From positions 1-64,000 of the forward strand of contig JACYXH010000795.1 in the NCBI GenBank assembly GCA_026745465.1: a stretch of 64,000 nucleotides of DNA, read 5' to 3'. Numbering within the stretch: the first letter of the stretch is position 1; every line of letters begins with the position of its first letter. This DNA comes from Lota lota. Taxonomy: Eukaryota; Chordata; Actinopteri; Gadiformes; Lotidae. Both the position numbers and the translations under genes were made by a program. The notes beneath the pieces are model-generated. The model saw only the letters and a list, made by a program, of their open reading frames with translations, was not told the origin of the DNA and did no database searches. This document shows positions 42,831-54,700 of the stretch, one piece after another.

Positions 42831-43237
42831 TTTTAGCTAAACAGTGGTGTGGCTCGTCCGCTCCCTCAATATGGAGCAGGGCAGCTGGATTGAGAACATT
42901 GCAGTGTCTGACATGTATGTGGAGCAGGTCAAGGAGGATGGTATGATATTTCAACCATCTTGCTGCAGATAAATGGGAAGTTTTCTGTTCCAATAGGATC
43001 ATAGAGACCGCGTGTGGAACGAGCAGAGTGAGGTTGCCGTACCCCACCAAGTCTCTAGACGCCATGACAGCTTTTTCCGCCCGTCTCCGCCACTGCTCCT
43101 AAGCAATGGGGCAGCCCTGCTGCTACTTGGTCTAATTTAAAGGAGAAGTAGACAACCGGGCGTAACCTGTTCCCATGTTGTTGGAGGAGGACTGACGTCA
43201 TGCATCCCCCTCTCTCATCCACGGTCTGGGTAAAGGG

Positions 43238-43693
43238 TCACGTTGGGTCTGGAAGGCCAAGCGTTGGGGCGCGCTGGAGCTCCAGTTTGAGGCCCCTGAA
43301 TGCTTGTTCTGCTTCCGCAGACCAGATCACGTGGTCCGAAGCCTGGAGTCCCTTGCCATGGATGATAGTCGATAGGGGACCCTCCAGGAGTGAGTAGTTG
43401 GGAATGAACGTTCTGCAACAAGAACACATACCAAGAAAAGACAAAACCTGTTTTTTTTTAGTCACTGGCCGTGGGATATTGGCAATGGCCTCCACACGCT
43501 TGGATGAGAGGGCTTTGCCCTCTGGTGTGAGGTTGTGGCCTAGGAAGACAACATCCTGGCAGTCCCACTGGAGCTTCGAGAGGCTGGCTTTGTGCCCCTC
43601 AGACGCCAGATGGTGTAAGAATCGCAGAGAATTACTGCGACACCGGTCCTTAGTTGGGAAACAAACCAACAGATCAACAACATACTGTAACAC
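43238..43693 (-). pseudogene. ERV reverse transcriptase remnant, active site changed
   Basis: The piece starts at the catalytic motif, which reads YVVD instead of YxDD. It continues with FLHHLASEGHKASLSKLQW, VVFLGHNLTPEG and VLSFLGMCSCCRTFIPNYS to WSAEAEQAFRGLK. The part of RT before the motif is absent. The first catalytic aspartate is valine, so the copy cannot polymerise. Confidence 0.85.
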
Positions 43694-43699
43694 TGCAGA

Positions 43700-45010
43700 G
43701 CCCTACTGTAACTGAAGTGATGCTAGGCTTAACCACAACAGGCTGTGCATTTTTACTTAAGCCGACATCATATTTGCTGGTCGCCTACAGTCGTGTGGGT
43801 ACGTCTCGTAAGTCAGGGTGGATGGTCGAGGTCATGGTCGTGGTCACGTCTCTAGCCATGGTAGTGGTGGTCTCGAGCTGTGGGAGAACATGCAATTGGG
43901 GACGTGCAGGCATCATGCATGAATGGCAACTATTAACATTGGAAGACAAAAATGTAAAAGACGAATTTAGTCGTAATATGATCATCTGACTGACTTGTAA
44001 CAAGTTAGTAATTGTTAAGACACAAACGTAATTGTAATCTAAACCAATTATAGTAAAAGCCATATCCTTATTAGCCCTATTGTTTCATCTGAAGTCAGAT
44101 TTCAGACCTCTCTCGTGTAGTCTACCACTCTGAGTGTGGGAGTAGCCTCCCTTATCTCAGGGGCCCTGGCACACACACACAAGAAGACAGGCTCAGGCTC
44201 ACACACACACACTCTCACATGGCTTTTTCCTCTCTCCATGTTCTTCCTTTCTTTTCCAAACCCCCAGTATTCCATTGTAGACAACATGATTTAACATTTG
44301 GATCCTTGTTAATTTAGTACTTGTCTCTCAATTGTTATCTCAATATTATTTTATAACCTTTAATATAATTTATATTCATAGCCCCTCAGGAAGGTTTCTT
44401 TTTTCTTTTTCCCTATGTTGTCATTTTTTGTCCCAATTTTCTAACACTGGTGCTTACAACTCAACCAGTATCTAGGCCATTCGTGGCAAGATACACAGAC
44501 CACATAAAACACACAGACAGACAGTTGGGCCCAACAAGCTAGCTCTAAACACATGGACAATAGTTATAGACCATTACTCAGAACCTGTTGGATTAACTAA
44601 GACTTCATCAGGTTTATTGGACAGTATATCCACTACCGCGCTCCCTCAGGGTCCTTTAGGGCGGGTCCCACTACCTCGCTTTGGTGAGGTGGGAATTTCC
44701 CTGAACTCCGATGAGTCCCCAGCGCTGGTTGACCCCTGGACTTCTGTGGATGAGCGGTAGCGGTGATATCTGCCCCAATCTTTTATGACGGAGGCAGAGG
44801 AACTTTGTATTTTAACTCTCCCCTGGATGTTCATCTAATATCCTGCTCTATGTCCCTCTCTCTCTTGGCTACTTTCCTCAATCCTTTCTATCGTTCTAAC
44901 AATCTGTGTATGCATGTCAGTGGGTGTTGTCAGTGGGTTAGGGTGTGTGTGGTTTTAGCAAGCAGTTCTTCATTGCGGTGTGCGTGTGGGTGTTTGTTAC
45001 CGCCTTTTCG
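43700..45010. other. ERV interior without recognisable genes
   Basis: Between the RT remnant and the gag scrap I see no protease or RT front. Minus-strand frames here are short and unmatched. A CA-rich stretch lies at 44170-44215. Confidence 0.5.
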
Positions 45011-45014
45011 TTCG

Positions 45015-45609
45015 TCATCGTCCGGTCGCACCGTCGCCTCTCCGCATGTCCACCCGTCCGCCAGTACAACTATCCGGTTCTTGTGGTCCTCGTCTCCCCC
45101 AGCCGTCTCCCTGGTTCTCCCTTCTTGGCCGTGGGCAGTCTCTCATCCAATGGTCACTGGCTCCACAGTTAAAGCACCCTTGGTTTCTCATACCGGTCCC
45201 TTGATAGCCTTTGGTTTTCCTGTCGTGTGGCCGTGTGCCCCCACGTTGTGGACCATATGAGTCTCCCGGTGGCCCCCTCTTTTGATGTCGGGGCCACTGT
45301 TCGTGTTTGTTGGTCGGTTGGGGAGAGTAGTCTGAAGGCACACTAACGGTGGCAGGGCCTCTGTCTCTGAGAACCGTCCGATGGGCTGAGGGTGCTCCTC
45401 CCTCTCTGGGAAGATCTCCGGCCAGTTGGAGGGATGCCAAGGGAGGGTAGATGGACTGAGATGTTTCTCCAGCTGGGGTGGGGGGGTGGTGGTGGTTGTT
45501 CTGGTCGGGCCTGGTCCTGGACAGCGGGTGGTGGACACGCGTCGAGGTCCGGGCGTACCTTCAGAAACGCAGGGGCAGTAACAATGGGTGGATCACTGCA
45601 CTTCGCCAT
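45015..45609 (-). pseudogene. ERV gag remnant with zinc knuckle
   Basis: A start-like MAKCSDPPIVTAPAFLKV at 45609 leads through a proline-rich stretch and frame changes to a nucleocapsid zinc knuckle CFNCGASDHWMRDC (CX2CX4HX4C), then a short arginine-rich tail. The matrix and capsid bulk of gag is absent. Confidence 0.75.
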
Positions 45610-45867
45610 TTCTTTCCCTGCTCTTTTCCTCTCTCTAGGTTCTGCTTCAGTTTTCCAAAATTATAGAGCGTTTGCTTAACTGTCAAAAATAGTCACGCTC
45701 CCCGAAGTCAATAATGTCTTTTTCAGTAAATGTTTTTTTTTTTTTTGGATACATGGAAGTATCATGATAAATAAAATGTATTTATTTGATTTACTGACAA
45801 ACTTCCCCCTTGGGGAAACCCACAATGTTTATACCAATGTTCCACATGCGCAATCGCATGTGGTCCG

Positions 45868-45907
<40 letters not shown>

Positions 45908-46154
45908 ACACCTCGATGTCACTTGAAGCCACTCGTGGCTTACCCTTGTTATTACCCATATTTTATTTATCTCTTTTAATAACCAAAATGATAATACGTT
46001 TATATAAGAAAATAAAACAAGATAAAAATACAATGGAATAAAAATAATAATAAAAGAAAACAGTTGCAACAATAACGTTAGTGAGATAATATTAATCCGG
46101 ATAATGTTTCACCACTTTTGAGTTGACAATAACTACTTTTATGACAATATTAAC

Positions 46155-46590
46155 CCTACAGCTACCGCACCGCTGTAGTCCCCGATTTCCAGCTACCGCA
46201 CCGCTGTACTCTCTATTTTATTTCCCTACAGCAACCGCACCGCTGTAGTCCCAGATTTCCAGCTACCGCACCGCTGTACTCTCTATTTTTATTTACAGCA
46301 ACCGCACAGCTGTATTCTCTATTATTCTTTTACAGCAACCGCACAGCTGTATTCTCAGATTTACAGCAACCGCACAGCTGTATTCTCTATTATTCTTTTA
46401 CAGCAACCGCACAGCTGTATTCTCAGATTTACAGCAACCGCACAGCTGTATTCTCTATTATTCTTTTACAGCAACCGCACAGCTGTATTCTCAGATTTAC
46501 AGCAACCGCACAGCTGTATTCTCTATTATTCTTTTACAGCAACCGCACAGCTGTATTCTCAGATTTACAGCAACCGCACAGCTGTATACT
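46155..46590. repeat. Array of 13 small hairpins in the ERV leader
   Basis: Thirteen copies of a roughly 31-37 bp unit are present. Most contain TACAGC-AACCGCACA-GCTGTA, a 6-bp stem with a 9-nt loop. Copies alternate between two spacers (TTCTCAGATT and TTCTCTATTATTCTTT). The first four are diverged versions (ACCGCACCGCTGTA). The array lies between the primer-binding site and gag. Confidence 0.9.
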
Positions 46591-46829
46591 ATATTTTTCT
46601 TTAAACAATTTTGTGTTAGCCTTCCAAACAGCTCACCGTGAGTTTTGTTTTGAGTTCGTTGGATCCCGGTGGCGATAGTCGTACGGAGATCAGGGACGTG
46701 GTCCTCTCGTCACTCGACTTAATGCTCGGTGGTAGAGACACGTTTTTCCGTGGAGTGCAACTCTCCCCTCCGTCCCGTCCTTCCTTTCTTCCGACGATCA
46801 ACCTCGGGATCCTGTTCGTGACGCCAAAT

Positions 46830-47328
46830 TGTTGTAGAAAATTAGATGACTGGTGGCTGGCTCGATTAAAGGCTAAGACAAATGGATATCCGTAGTTGAT
46901 TTATTTCATATGCTGCAGCACATAAAAGACACCGTTTCAAAGGCAACTCCACATAGAGCAGAGTTCTCGAGAAAGGGCGCCCCGAAGACAGGAGGGACGC
47001 CTTTTTATACAGTCGGGTAAACAGTATGTCAGATATGACACTAGATGGCGCCATTGGACTGTCTATAATAGGTTCGATGCCCAATTAAAGCTGGACGCCT
47101 GGTTTAGGAAGGGAGTATACATTCAAGGTCAGGTACAGATGCAGTGTTATAGAAAAAGGGAGTTTGCTCATATGGGAACAGAGCACCATGCAGGAATGCA
47201 AGATAAATGGGCATCTGTGGGGAGGTAGGAAGTTGAAAAAGACAGATAGGTTCGTAGTGTGCATATCGGAATTAATTAGTTTTAGCAAGCTGACCTCAGG
47301 ATGGGCCTTGAGTCATTTTCCCACCACA
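46830..47328 (-). repeat. ERV 5' LTR
   Basis: 499 bp, with the primer-binding-site complement immediately to its left at about 46810-46827. It contains the same TGTTGTAGAAAATTAG terminus as the other LTR. Confidence 0.92.
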
Positions 47329-47739
47329 AACGTCAGCCTGATAATGGCAACAACAATCCAAAATACGGGGAAGAAGACTGTGTCCATATCAGAGGATTCA
47401 TCGAGTGGAATGACATTTCCTGTGACACCAACCTACAATGGATCTGTGAAAAATCTGCAGAAGACGCCCAGATCTCAATGGATCAATAATCAGTGTTTAT
47501 GGGTTGTCGTTGTTGGCTTGAATTAGTGTATTTTATTATCAGGACTCTGTAAATGTCATGTACCTTATTGATAGTTTGGAGTCATCGCTATAGTACTTGT
47601 GTCCCCTGGTCCTAATGCTTGCTGAGTTTTATGAGAGAAATATTCCCATTCTCTTTATTAAATGGTGTTGAATTAAGTTGAATTCCACTTTTGAGTGAAA
47701 TTGCGTTGAGTTTAACAGTGTTCATTGTACATCAATGAA

Positions 47740-48110
47740 GGTATTGAATGGGGTTTACGCAATGCCATTGCTTCCATGCCATTGAGTAAGCAAAATGTAA
47801 TTGTAATTTTCTGGCATAACATTTTGCTCAATTGTAAATGTTCAATAAACCATTTATTTTAGGAAAACAAGGAACATTTTAAGAACATGGTTTAATAGAT
47901 AGATAGTAAGTTACATTTGTAATAACACTTGCATCATAATGAATAAAAACTGAATTACACAAGACACCAAAAGCTGTTGTATTCATTTTGTATAAACCGA
48001 TAAACAGAAAAGAGAAATGAAATGGTGAAACTGCAGGTTGTGAAAAAAACACTACAAACTGCTTCCTATTTACAAACCTAATAAGAACGTGCAGTAGGTC
48101 TACCAAATGT
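47740..48110 (+). repeat. Fourth duplication unit fragment (D), diverged
   Basis: The stretch runs in the same order as the PARP4 3'UTR end and lectin upstream module of units A-C. It has ATGCCATTGCTTCCATG, GTTCAATAAACCATTTA (AATAAA 47844-47849), ACAAGACACCAAAAG, GATAAACAGAAAAGA and GTGCAGTAGGTCTACCAAAT. It is clearly more diverged than A, B and C are from each other. No lectin exon follows; unrelated sequence starts near 48110. Confidence 0.6.
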
Positions 48111-48401
48111 AACAGAGTTAAAAATGTAGTTTTGATTATGTTTGAGTTTCGTCATAAATAAGCAGTCTAAGACTGTATTATTTCTAATGGAGCTTCCTTT
48201 GGAATTGTGGCGTGCTACGGGTCGGCTATGTTTGTCCGTTGCGTGTTGCCGTACCTCTAGAGTGGCGTTGCTATGAAAAAGAGGTATGTGCATTGTTTGA
48301 GTTCTACGTGTATTGTTGAGACTTCTAGGTCAGAATGTAAATATAATTAAAAAAGAGAAACAAATGGGTCTCTGTTTAATTAAATGGAGAACGAGTGATT
48401 T

Positions 48402-48507
48402 CTTTAAGTTCTTTAGATATGTTATGTTATGTGCGCATGCGCAGCTTCACGATTTCTTTAAGTTGTTTAGATATGTTACGTTATGTGCGCATGCGCAGCT
48501 TCACGAC
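48402..48507 (+). repeat. Tandem duplication, about 56 bp
   Basis: TTTCTTTAAGTTCTTTAGAT... to ...GCGCATGCGCAGCTTCACGA occurs twice in a row with two base changes. Each copy contains the palindrome TGCGCATGCGCA. Confidence 0.85.
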
Positions 48508-48785
48508 TAAAATCACGGCACCTGGTAATCATTCCACGGCAAACAAGCATCAGGAGCACAGCCCGTTGGTATGGAACTACTCACACAGTCAATTATTAAT
48601 GTTTGGGTCACTTGTATATTTAAGTACTGAACGTTTGCCTCACTGTGTCGGTGGAAGTTAGCCGAGAGCAACTTGTAGCTCGCTGGGTTGAGCCACACCT
48701 AGCGAGTGTCTTGTGCTAATTGTTCAAAGCACTCGGCTGGTTTCTGGTGGCGGTGGTGTTGCAGGCTTATTTGTTTTCGTTATTA

Positions 48786-51700
48786 GGGTGTCGAGCACGA
48801 AGTGCAAGACAACCTCTTGTTATTGCTGGTTTTATTATTAGGGTGTCGAGGACGAAGTCCAAGACAACCTCTTGTTATTGCTGGTTTTATTATTATTATT
48901 AATATATAGTTTTTGACTTACACAGCCAAAACCGCTTGGTTAATTCTGTAAAAAACTTGCTAAACCTGTATAGGAGGACAACAGAAGATCTGTGTCAAAA
49001 AATTGCACTGATTGGCCCAAAGGTGGCGCTATAGCAATCGCATGAAAATGCAAACTTTGAACAAGCATATCTCCTGACCCCATTGACCTACAGCCATACA
49101 ACTTTGACCATATATACATCTCCTCATGCTGAACAAATATGCCTCAAGAACCTATGACTTCCGCCATGATGGATTTTCCGCCATTTTGAATTTTGTGAGA
49201 AACATGAAAAAATGTAAAAGCCCTAGCTTTTTTGAGATACACAGAAATCCTTGGGCACACATACTCTTTGGACCAATATCTTTAATCTGAACTTTTGAAA
49301 AGTCTGTGCAGTAAAACATAAGGCCCCCAGGAGCCATTGACTTTGAAAGAAGGTGTGGCTTAACAACGCCGAACACAAAAATGCTTATATCAACATCAAG
49401 GTGGAGTCCTATGATCTTGGCTCCAATACAAACGTTGTTCAACATTAAATTCTGAACAACATGGTACCCATGCTTTTTCAATTGGGGCGTGGCATAAAAT
49501 AGGGCGTGGCTTGTGACTAAATTGACCACAGTTCCTAGAGGAAGTGTTGGATTTGAGCGGGATCAACTGTCACACAATCAGGATTATAAACCTCAAATGC
49601 TTAAATAAGATATAAGTTTATTGACAAAACAACATGGCCGCCAGACGAAAAAAACAGAAAGTTTTATGTAAATGCTTTTTTCGACATCAAGGAAGACTCC
49701 TATGATCTTCAGTAAAATTGATGAGTTGTTGGCCATAAAATTCTGAACAAAATGACGTTTTCACTTTTTCAATTTTGGTAAAACAACATGGCCGCCAGAG
49801 GCTAACAACGGTCAGAATGGACGTAAATGCGTTTTTCGATATCAGTATGGATTCCTATGATCTTGTGTCCAGTATAAAAGTTGTTGGCCATGAAAGTCTG
49901 AACAACATTACTTTTTCTGATTTTAATTTTGGTAAAACAATATGGCCGCCAGAAGCAAAGAACCGTCCAATTGGGCTTAAAATGCGTTTTAAAAAATCCA
50001 TATGGACTCTAATCATCTTGACTTTAATAGAAAAGTTGTTCAGCATGAAATTCCGAACAAGATAGATTTCTCACTTTTCCATATATGCCCAAAAACATGG
50101 CTGCCAGAGGCTCAAACCGGTTAGAATGCCGTGATTCCAATCCCATTGAACCACTCTAACTATCATTATTTTCATACTGTATGACAATATATAAAACTTT
50201 TCTCTCACTTTTCTAAACAGTCTAAAGTGTGTGTGTGTGTCTGAAGCTGTCATTACATTAAAAACAATCCATTACAGTGTTTGATCAAAGTAAACCTAAA
50301 GTGTGTGTGTGTGTCTGAAGCTGTCATTACATTAAAAACAATCCATTTACTATCACTATCTTCATACTGTATGACAATATATAATACTTTTCTCTCACTT
50401 TTCTAAACAGTGTTTGATCAAAGTAAAGCTTATTCTTTGATTTACACCAAAACCAATACAGTACAATGTCAGCAGTAAGAACTGACCTAACTGTTTGCAA
50501 TGTTGATGCAATGCACTTGCCACTTTTGTGTGTGTGTGTGTCTAAATGCTATGCCGGTTATGATTCTATTTTAAAGCGTTAAAGAAGCGTACCCGCTCAA
50601 CCCTGACTTTGATACACTTTCACAAAACATCGAAGGCCAATCACCGCAATTGAGCTGAGGCCATTCCAACCTCATCAACTGTATAAAATCTTTCAAAGTC
50701 TCACTGGTCTGCCTCGTCTGCACAAACCTCGACACCCGGTAAATGCTGCTTGCAGCTTTAATTATTATTATTATTATATAGCGTAAAATCGACTTACACA
50801 GCCTAAACCGCTTGATAACTTCTTATAAAAACTTAATAGAGCTGTAGAGGAGGACTACAGAAGATCTGTGTGAAAAAACTGCACTTATTGGCCCAAAGGT
50901 GGCGCTATTGCAATCGTCCAAAATTGGCAAATCATATCTCCAGACTACTTTGACCTACAGTCATGAAACTTTGACCATAGATGCATCTTCTCATGCTGAA
51001 CAAATATGCCTCAAGAACCTATGACTTCCGCCATGATGGATTTTCCGCCATTTTGAATTTTGTGAAAAACATGAAAAAATGTAAAAGCCCTAGGTATTTT
51101 GAGATACACAGAAATCCTTGGGTACACATAATCTTTGGACCAATATCTTTAATATGAAGTTTGTAAAAGTCTGTGCAATAAAACATAAGGCCCCCAGGAG
51201 ACATTAACTTTGAAAGAAGGTGTGCCTTAACAACGCCAAACACAAAAATGCTTATATCGACATCAAGGTGGAGTCCTATGATCTTGACCCCAATACAAAC
51301 GTTGTTCAACATTAAATTCTGAACAACATGGTACCCATGTTTTTCCAATTGGGGCGTGGCATAAAAAAGGGCGTGGCTTGTGACTAAAATGACCACAGTT
51401 CCTAGAGGAAGTGTTGGATTTGAGCGGGATCAACTGTCACACAATCAGGATTATAAACCTCAAATGCTTAAATAAGATATAAGTTGATTGACAAAACAAC
51501 ATGGCCGCCAGACAAAAAAAACTGAAAAAAATTTTAAAATGCTTTTTCCCACATCAAGGAAGACTCCTATGATCTTAAGTGAAATTTATGAATTGTTGGC
51601 CATGAAATTCTGCACAAGTTGAAGTTTTTACTTTTTCAATTTTCCTGAAACAACATGGCCGAAAGAGGCTAACAACGGTCTAAATGGACGTAAATGCGTT

Positions 51701-54700
51701 TTTCGACATCAGTATGGATTCTTATGATCTTGTGTCCAATATAAAAGTTGTTGTGCCTAACATTCTGAACAAGATTACTTTTTGTGATTTTAATTTTGGT
51801 AAAACAACATGGCCGCCAGAAGCAAAAAACCGTCCAATTGGGCTTAAAATGCGTTTTCACAAATCTATATGGACTCTAATCATCTTGACTATAATACAAA
51901 AGTTGTTCAGCATGAAATTCCGAACAGGATAGGTATGTCACTTTTCCAATTATCCCCAAAAACATGGCTGCCAGAGGCTCAAACCGGTTACAATGCCGTG
52001 ATTCCAATCCCATTGAACCACTCTAACTATCATTATCTTCATACTGTATGACAATATATAATACTTTTCTCTCACTTTTCTAAACAGTGTTTTATCAAAG
52101 TAAACCTAAAGTGTGTGTGTGTCTGTGTCTGAAGCTATCATTTCTTTAAAAACAGTTTACAATAACATCATAACTGGCATAGCTAGTGTGAAGCTGTCAT
52201 TACATTAAAAACAATCCATTTACTATCATTATCTTCATACTGTTTGCCAATATATAATACTTCCTTGATTCAAACCTAAAACAATACTTGTGTGTGTGTG
52301 TGTGTGTGTCTGAAGCTGTCACAACATTCAAAACAACCCATTTACTATCATTATCTTCATACTGTATGACAATATATAATACTTTTGTCTCACTTTTCTA
52401 AACAATGTTTGATCAAAGTAAACCTAAAGTGTGTGAGTGTCTGAAGCTGTCATTACATTAAAAACAAACCATTTACTATCATTATCTTCATACTGTATGA
52501 CAATATATAATACTTTTCTCTCACTTTTCTAAACAGTGTTTGATCAAAGTAAACCTAAAGTGTGTGTGTGTCTGAAGCAGTCATTACATTAAAAACAATC
52601 CATTACAGTGTTTGGTCAAGGTAAACCTAAACTGTGTGTGTGTGTCTGAAGCTGTCATTACATTAAAAACAATCCATTTACTATCATTATCTTCATACTG
52701 TATGACAATATATAATACTTTTCTCTCACTTTTCTAAACAGTGTTTTATCAAAGTAAACCTAAAGTGTGTGTGTGTCTGAAGCTGTCATTACATTAACAA
52801 CAATCCATTACAGTGTTTGATCAAAGTAAACCTAAAGTGTGTGTGTGTGTGTGTCTGAAGCTGTCATTACATTAAAAACAACCCATTTACTATCATTATC
52901 TTCATACTGTATGACAATATATAATACTTTTCTCTCACTTTTCTAAACAGTGTTTGATCAAAGTAAAGCTTATTCCTTGATTTAAACCAAAAACAATACA
53001 GTACAATGTCAGCAGTAAGCACTGAACTAACTGTTTGCAATGTTGATGCAATGCACTTGCCACTTTTGTGTGTGTGTGTGTCTAAATGCTATGCCGGTTA
53101 TAATTCTATTTTAAAGCGTTAAAGAAGCGTAACTGCTGAACCCTGACTTTGATACACTTTCACAAAACATCGAAGGCCAATCACCGCAATTGAGCTAAGG
53201 CCATTCCAACCTCATCAACTGTATAAAATCTTTCAAAGTCTCACTGGTCTGCCTCGTCTGCACAAACCTCGACACCCGCTAAATGCTGCTTGCAGCTTTA
53301 ATTATTATTAATATACAGTTTTTGACTTACACAGCCAAAACCGCTTGGTTAATTCTGAAAAAAACTTGCTAAACCTGTATAGGAGGACAACAGAAGATCT
53401 GTGTGAAAAAATTGCACTGATTGGCCCAAAGGTGGCGCTATAGCAATCGCATGAAAATGCAAACTTTGAACAAGCATATCTCCTGACCCCATTGACCTAC
53501 AGTCATAAAACTTTGACCATATATACATCTCCTCATGCTGAACAAATATGCCTCAAGAACCTATGACTTCCGCCATGATGGATTTTCCGCCATTTTGAAT
53601 TTTGTGAGAAACATGAAAAAATGTAAAAGCCTTAGCTTTTTTGAGATACACAGAAATCCTTGGGCACACATACTCTTTGGACTGATATCTTTAATCTGAA
53701 CTTTTTAAAAGTCTGTGCAGTAAAACATAAGGCCCCCAGGAGCCATTGACTTTGAAAGAAGGTGTGGCTTAACAACGCCGAACACAAAAATGCTTATATC
53801 AAAATCAAGGTGGAGTCCTATGATCTTGGCTCCAATACAAACGTTGTTCAACATTAAATTCTGAACAACATGGTACCCATGCTTTTTCAATTGGGGCGTG
53901 GCATAAAATAGGGCGTGGCTTGTGACTAAAATGACCACAGTTCCTAGAGGAAGTGTTGGATTTGAGCGGGATCAACTGTCACACAATCAGGATTATAAAC
54001 CTCAAATGCTTAAATAAGATATAAGTTTATTGACAAAACAACATGGCCGCCAGACGAAAAAAACAGAAAAACATTTTTAAATGCTTTTTCCCACATCAAG
54101 GAAGACTCCTATGATCTTAAGTGAAATTGATGAATTGTTGGCCATGAAATTCTGCACAAGATGAAGTTTCCAATTTTTCAATTTTCCTGAAAGAACATGG
54201 CCGCAAGAGGCTAACAACGGTCCAAATGGACGTAAATGCGTTTTGCGACATCAGTATGGATTCCTATGATCTTGTGTCCAATATAAAAGTTGTTGGGCAT
54301 AACATTCTGAACAACATTACTTTTTGTGATTTTAATTTTGGTAAAACAACATGGCCGCCAGGAGCAAAAAACCGTCCAATTGGGCTTAAAATGCGTTTTC
54401 AAAAATCTATATGGACTCTAATCATCTTGACTATAATACAAAAGTTGTTCAGCATGAAATTCCGAACAAGATAGGTATCTCACTTTTCCAATTATGCCCA
54501 AAAACATGGCTGCCAGAGGCTCAAACCGGTTAGAATGCCGTGATTCCAATCCCATTGAACCACTCTAACTATCATTATCTTCATACTGTATGACAATATA
54601 TAATACTTTTCTCTCACTTTTCTAAACAGTGTTTGATCAAAGTAAACCTAAAGTGTGTGTGTGTGCCCGAAGCTGTCATTACATTAAAAACAACCCATTT

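Larger units (their letters stand above)
39266..47328 (-). mobile_element. Endogenous retrovirus, 8063 bp, internally deleted
   Basis: The element lies on the minus strand inside exon 6 of lectin C, flanked by the 4-bp duplication AACG (39262-39265 and 47329-47332). The LTRs are 499 bp each and differ at about one position seen. Read on the minus strand, the order is 5' LTR, primer-binding site (TGGCGTCACGAACAGGAT, next to 46830), hairpin leader, gag scrap, pol pieces, env pieces, purine tract (GAAAGGGGGGAAT) and 3' LTR. Large parts are missing: most of gag, protease and the front of RT, the integrase core, and most of the env surface part. The pol and env types resemble gamma/epsilon-like fish retroviruses. 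Confidence 0.9.
34401..47489 (+). pseudogene. C-type lectin receptor copy C, inactivated
   Basis: Exons 2-5 are recognisable at 34401-34517, 34839-34997, 35691-35833 and 38856-38956, with correct lengths and splice sites. Exon 6 is split into 39251-39265 and 47329-47489 by an endogenous retrovirus. Exon 1 is nearly gone: near 34230 the leader TCAGTCGGG joins directly to the exon-1 tail CAACCACCCAG, removing the ATG. The ATG in exon 2 of the sister copies is ATT here. The TATA of the sister copies reads TTAGAAAG at 34132-34139. Intron 4 carries a hAT transposon and a MITE. The CTLD still has QPD, EEDC and WND and would end MDQ. It is dead as a receptor but a clear sister of copies A and B. Confidence 0.88.

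Noticed and set aside
44763..45260. Plus-strand 165-codon frame in the ERV
   Set aside because: It opposes the gag zinc-knuckle reading, which has the recognisable motif.
46155..46590. CRISPR-like array
   Set aside because: Repeats and spacers are both repeated (only two spacer types), the units are hairpins in a retroviral leader, and the genome is eukaryotic.
49152..54474. Short frames such as the 125-aa minus-strand one repeated in each large copy
   Set aside because: They recur only because the DNA repeats; composition is non-coding and the starts and ends differ between copies.
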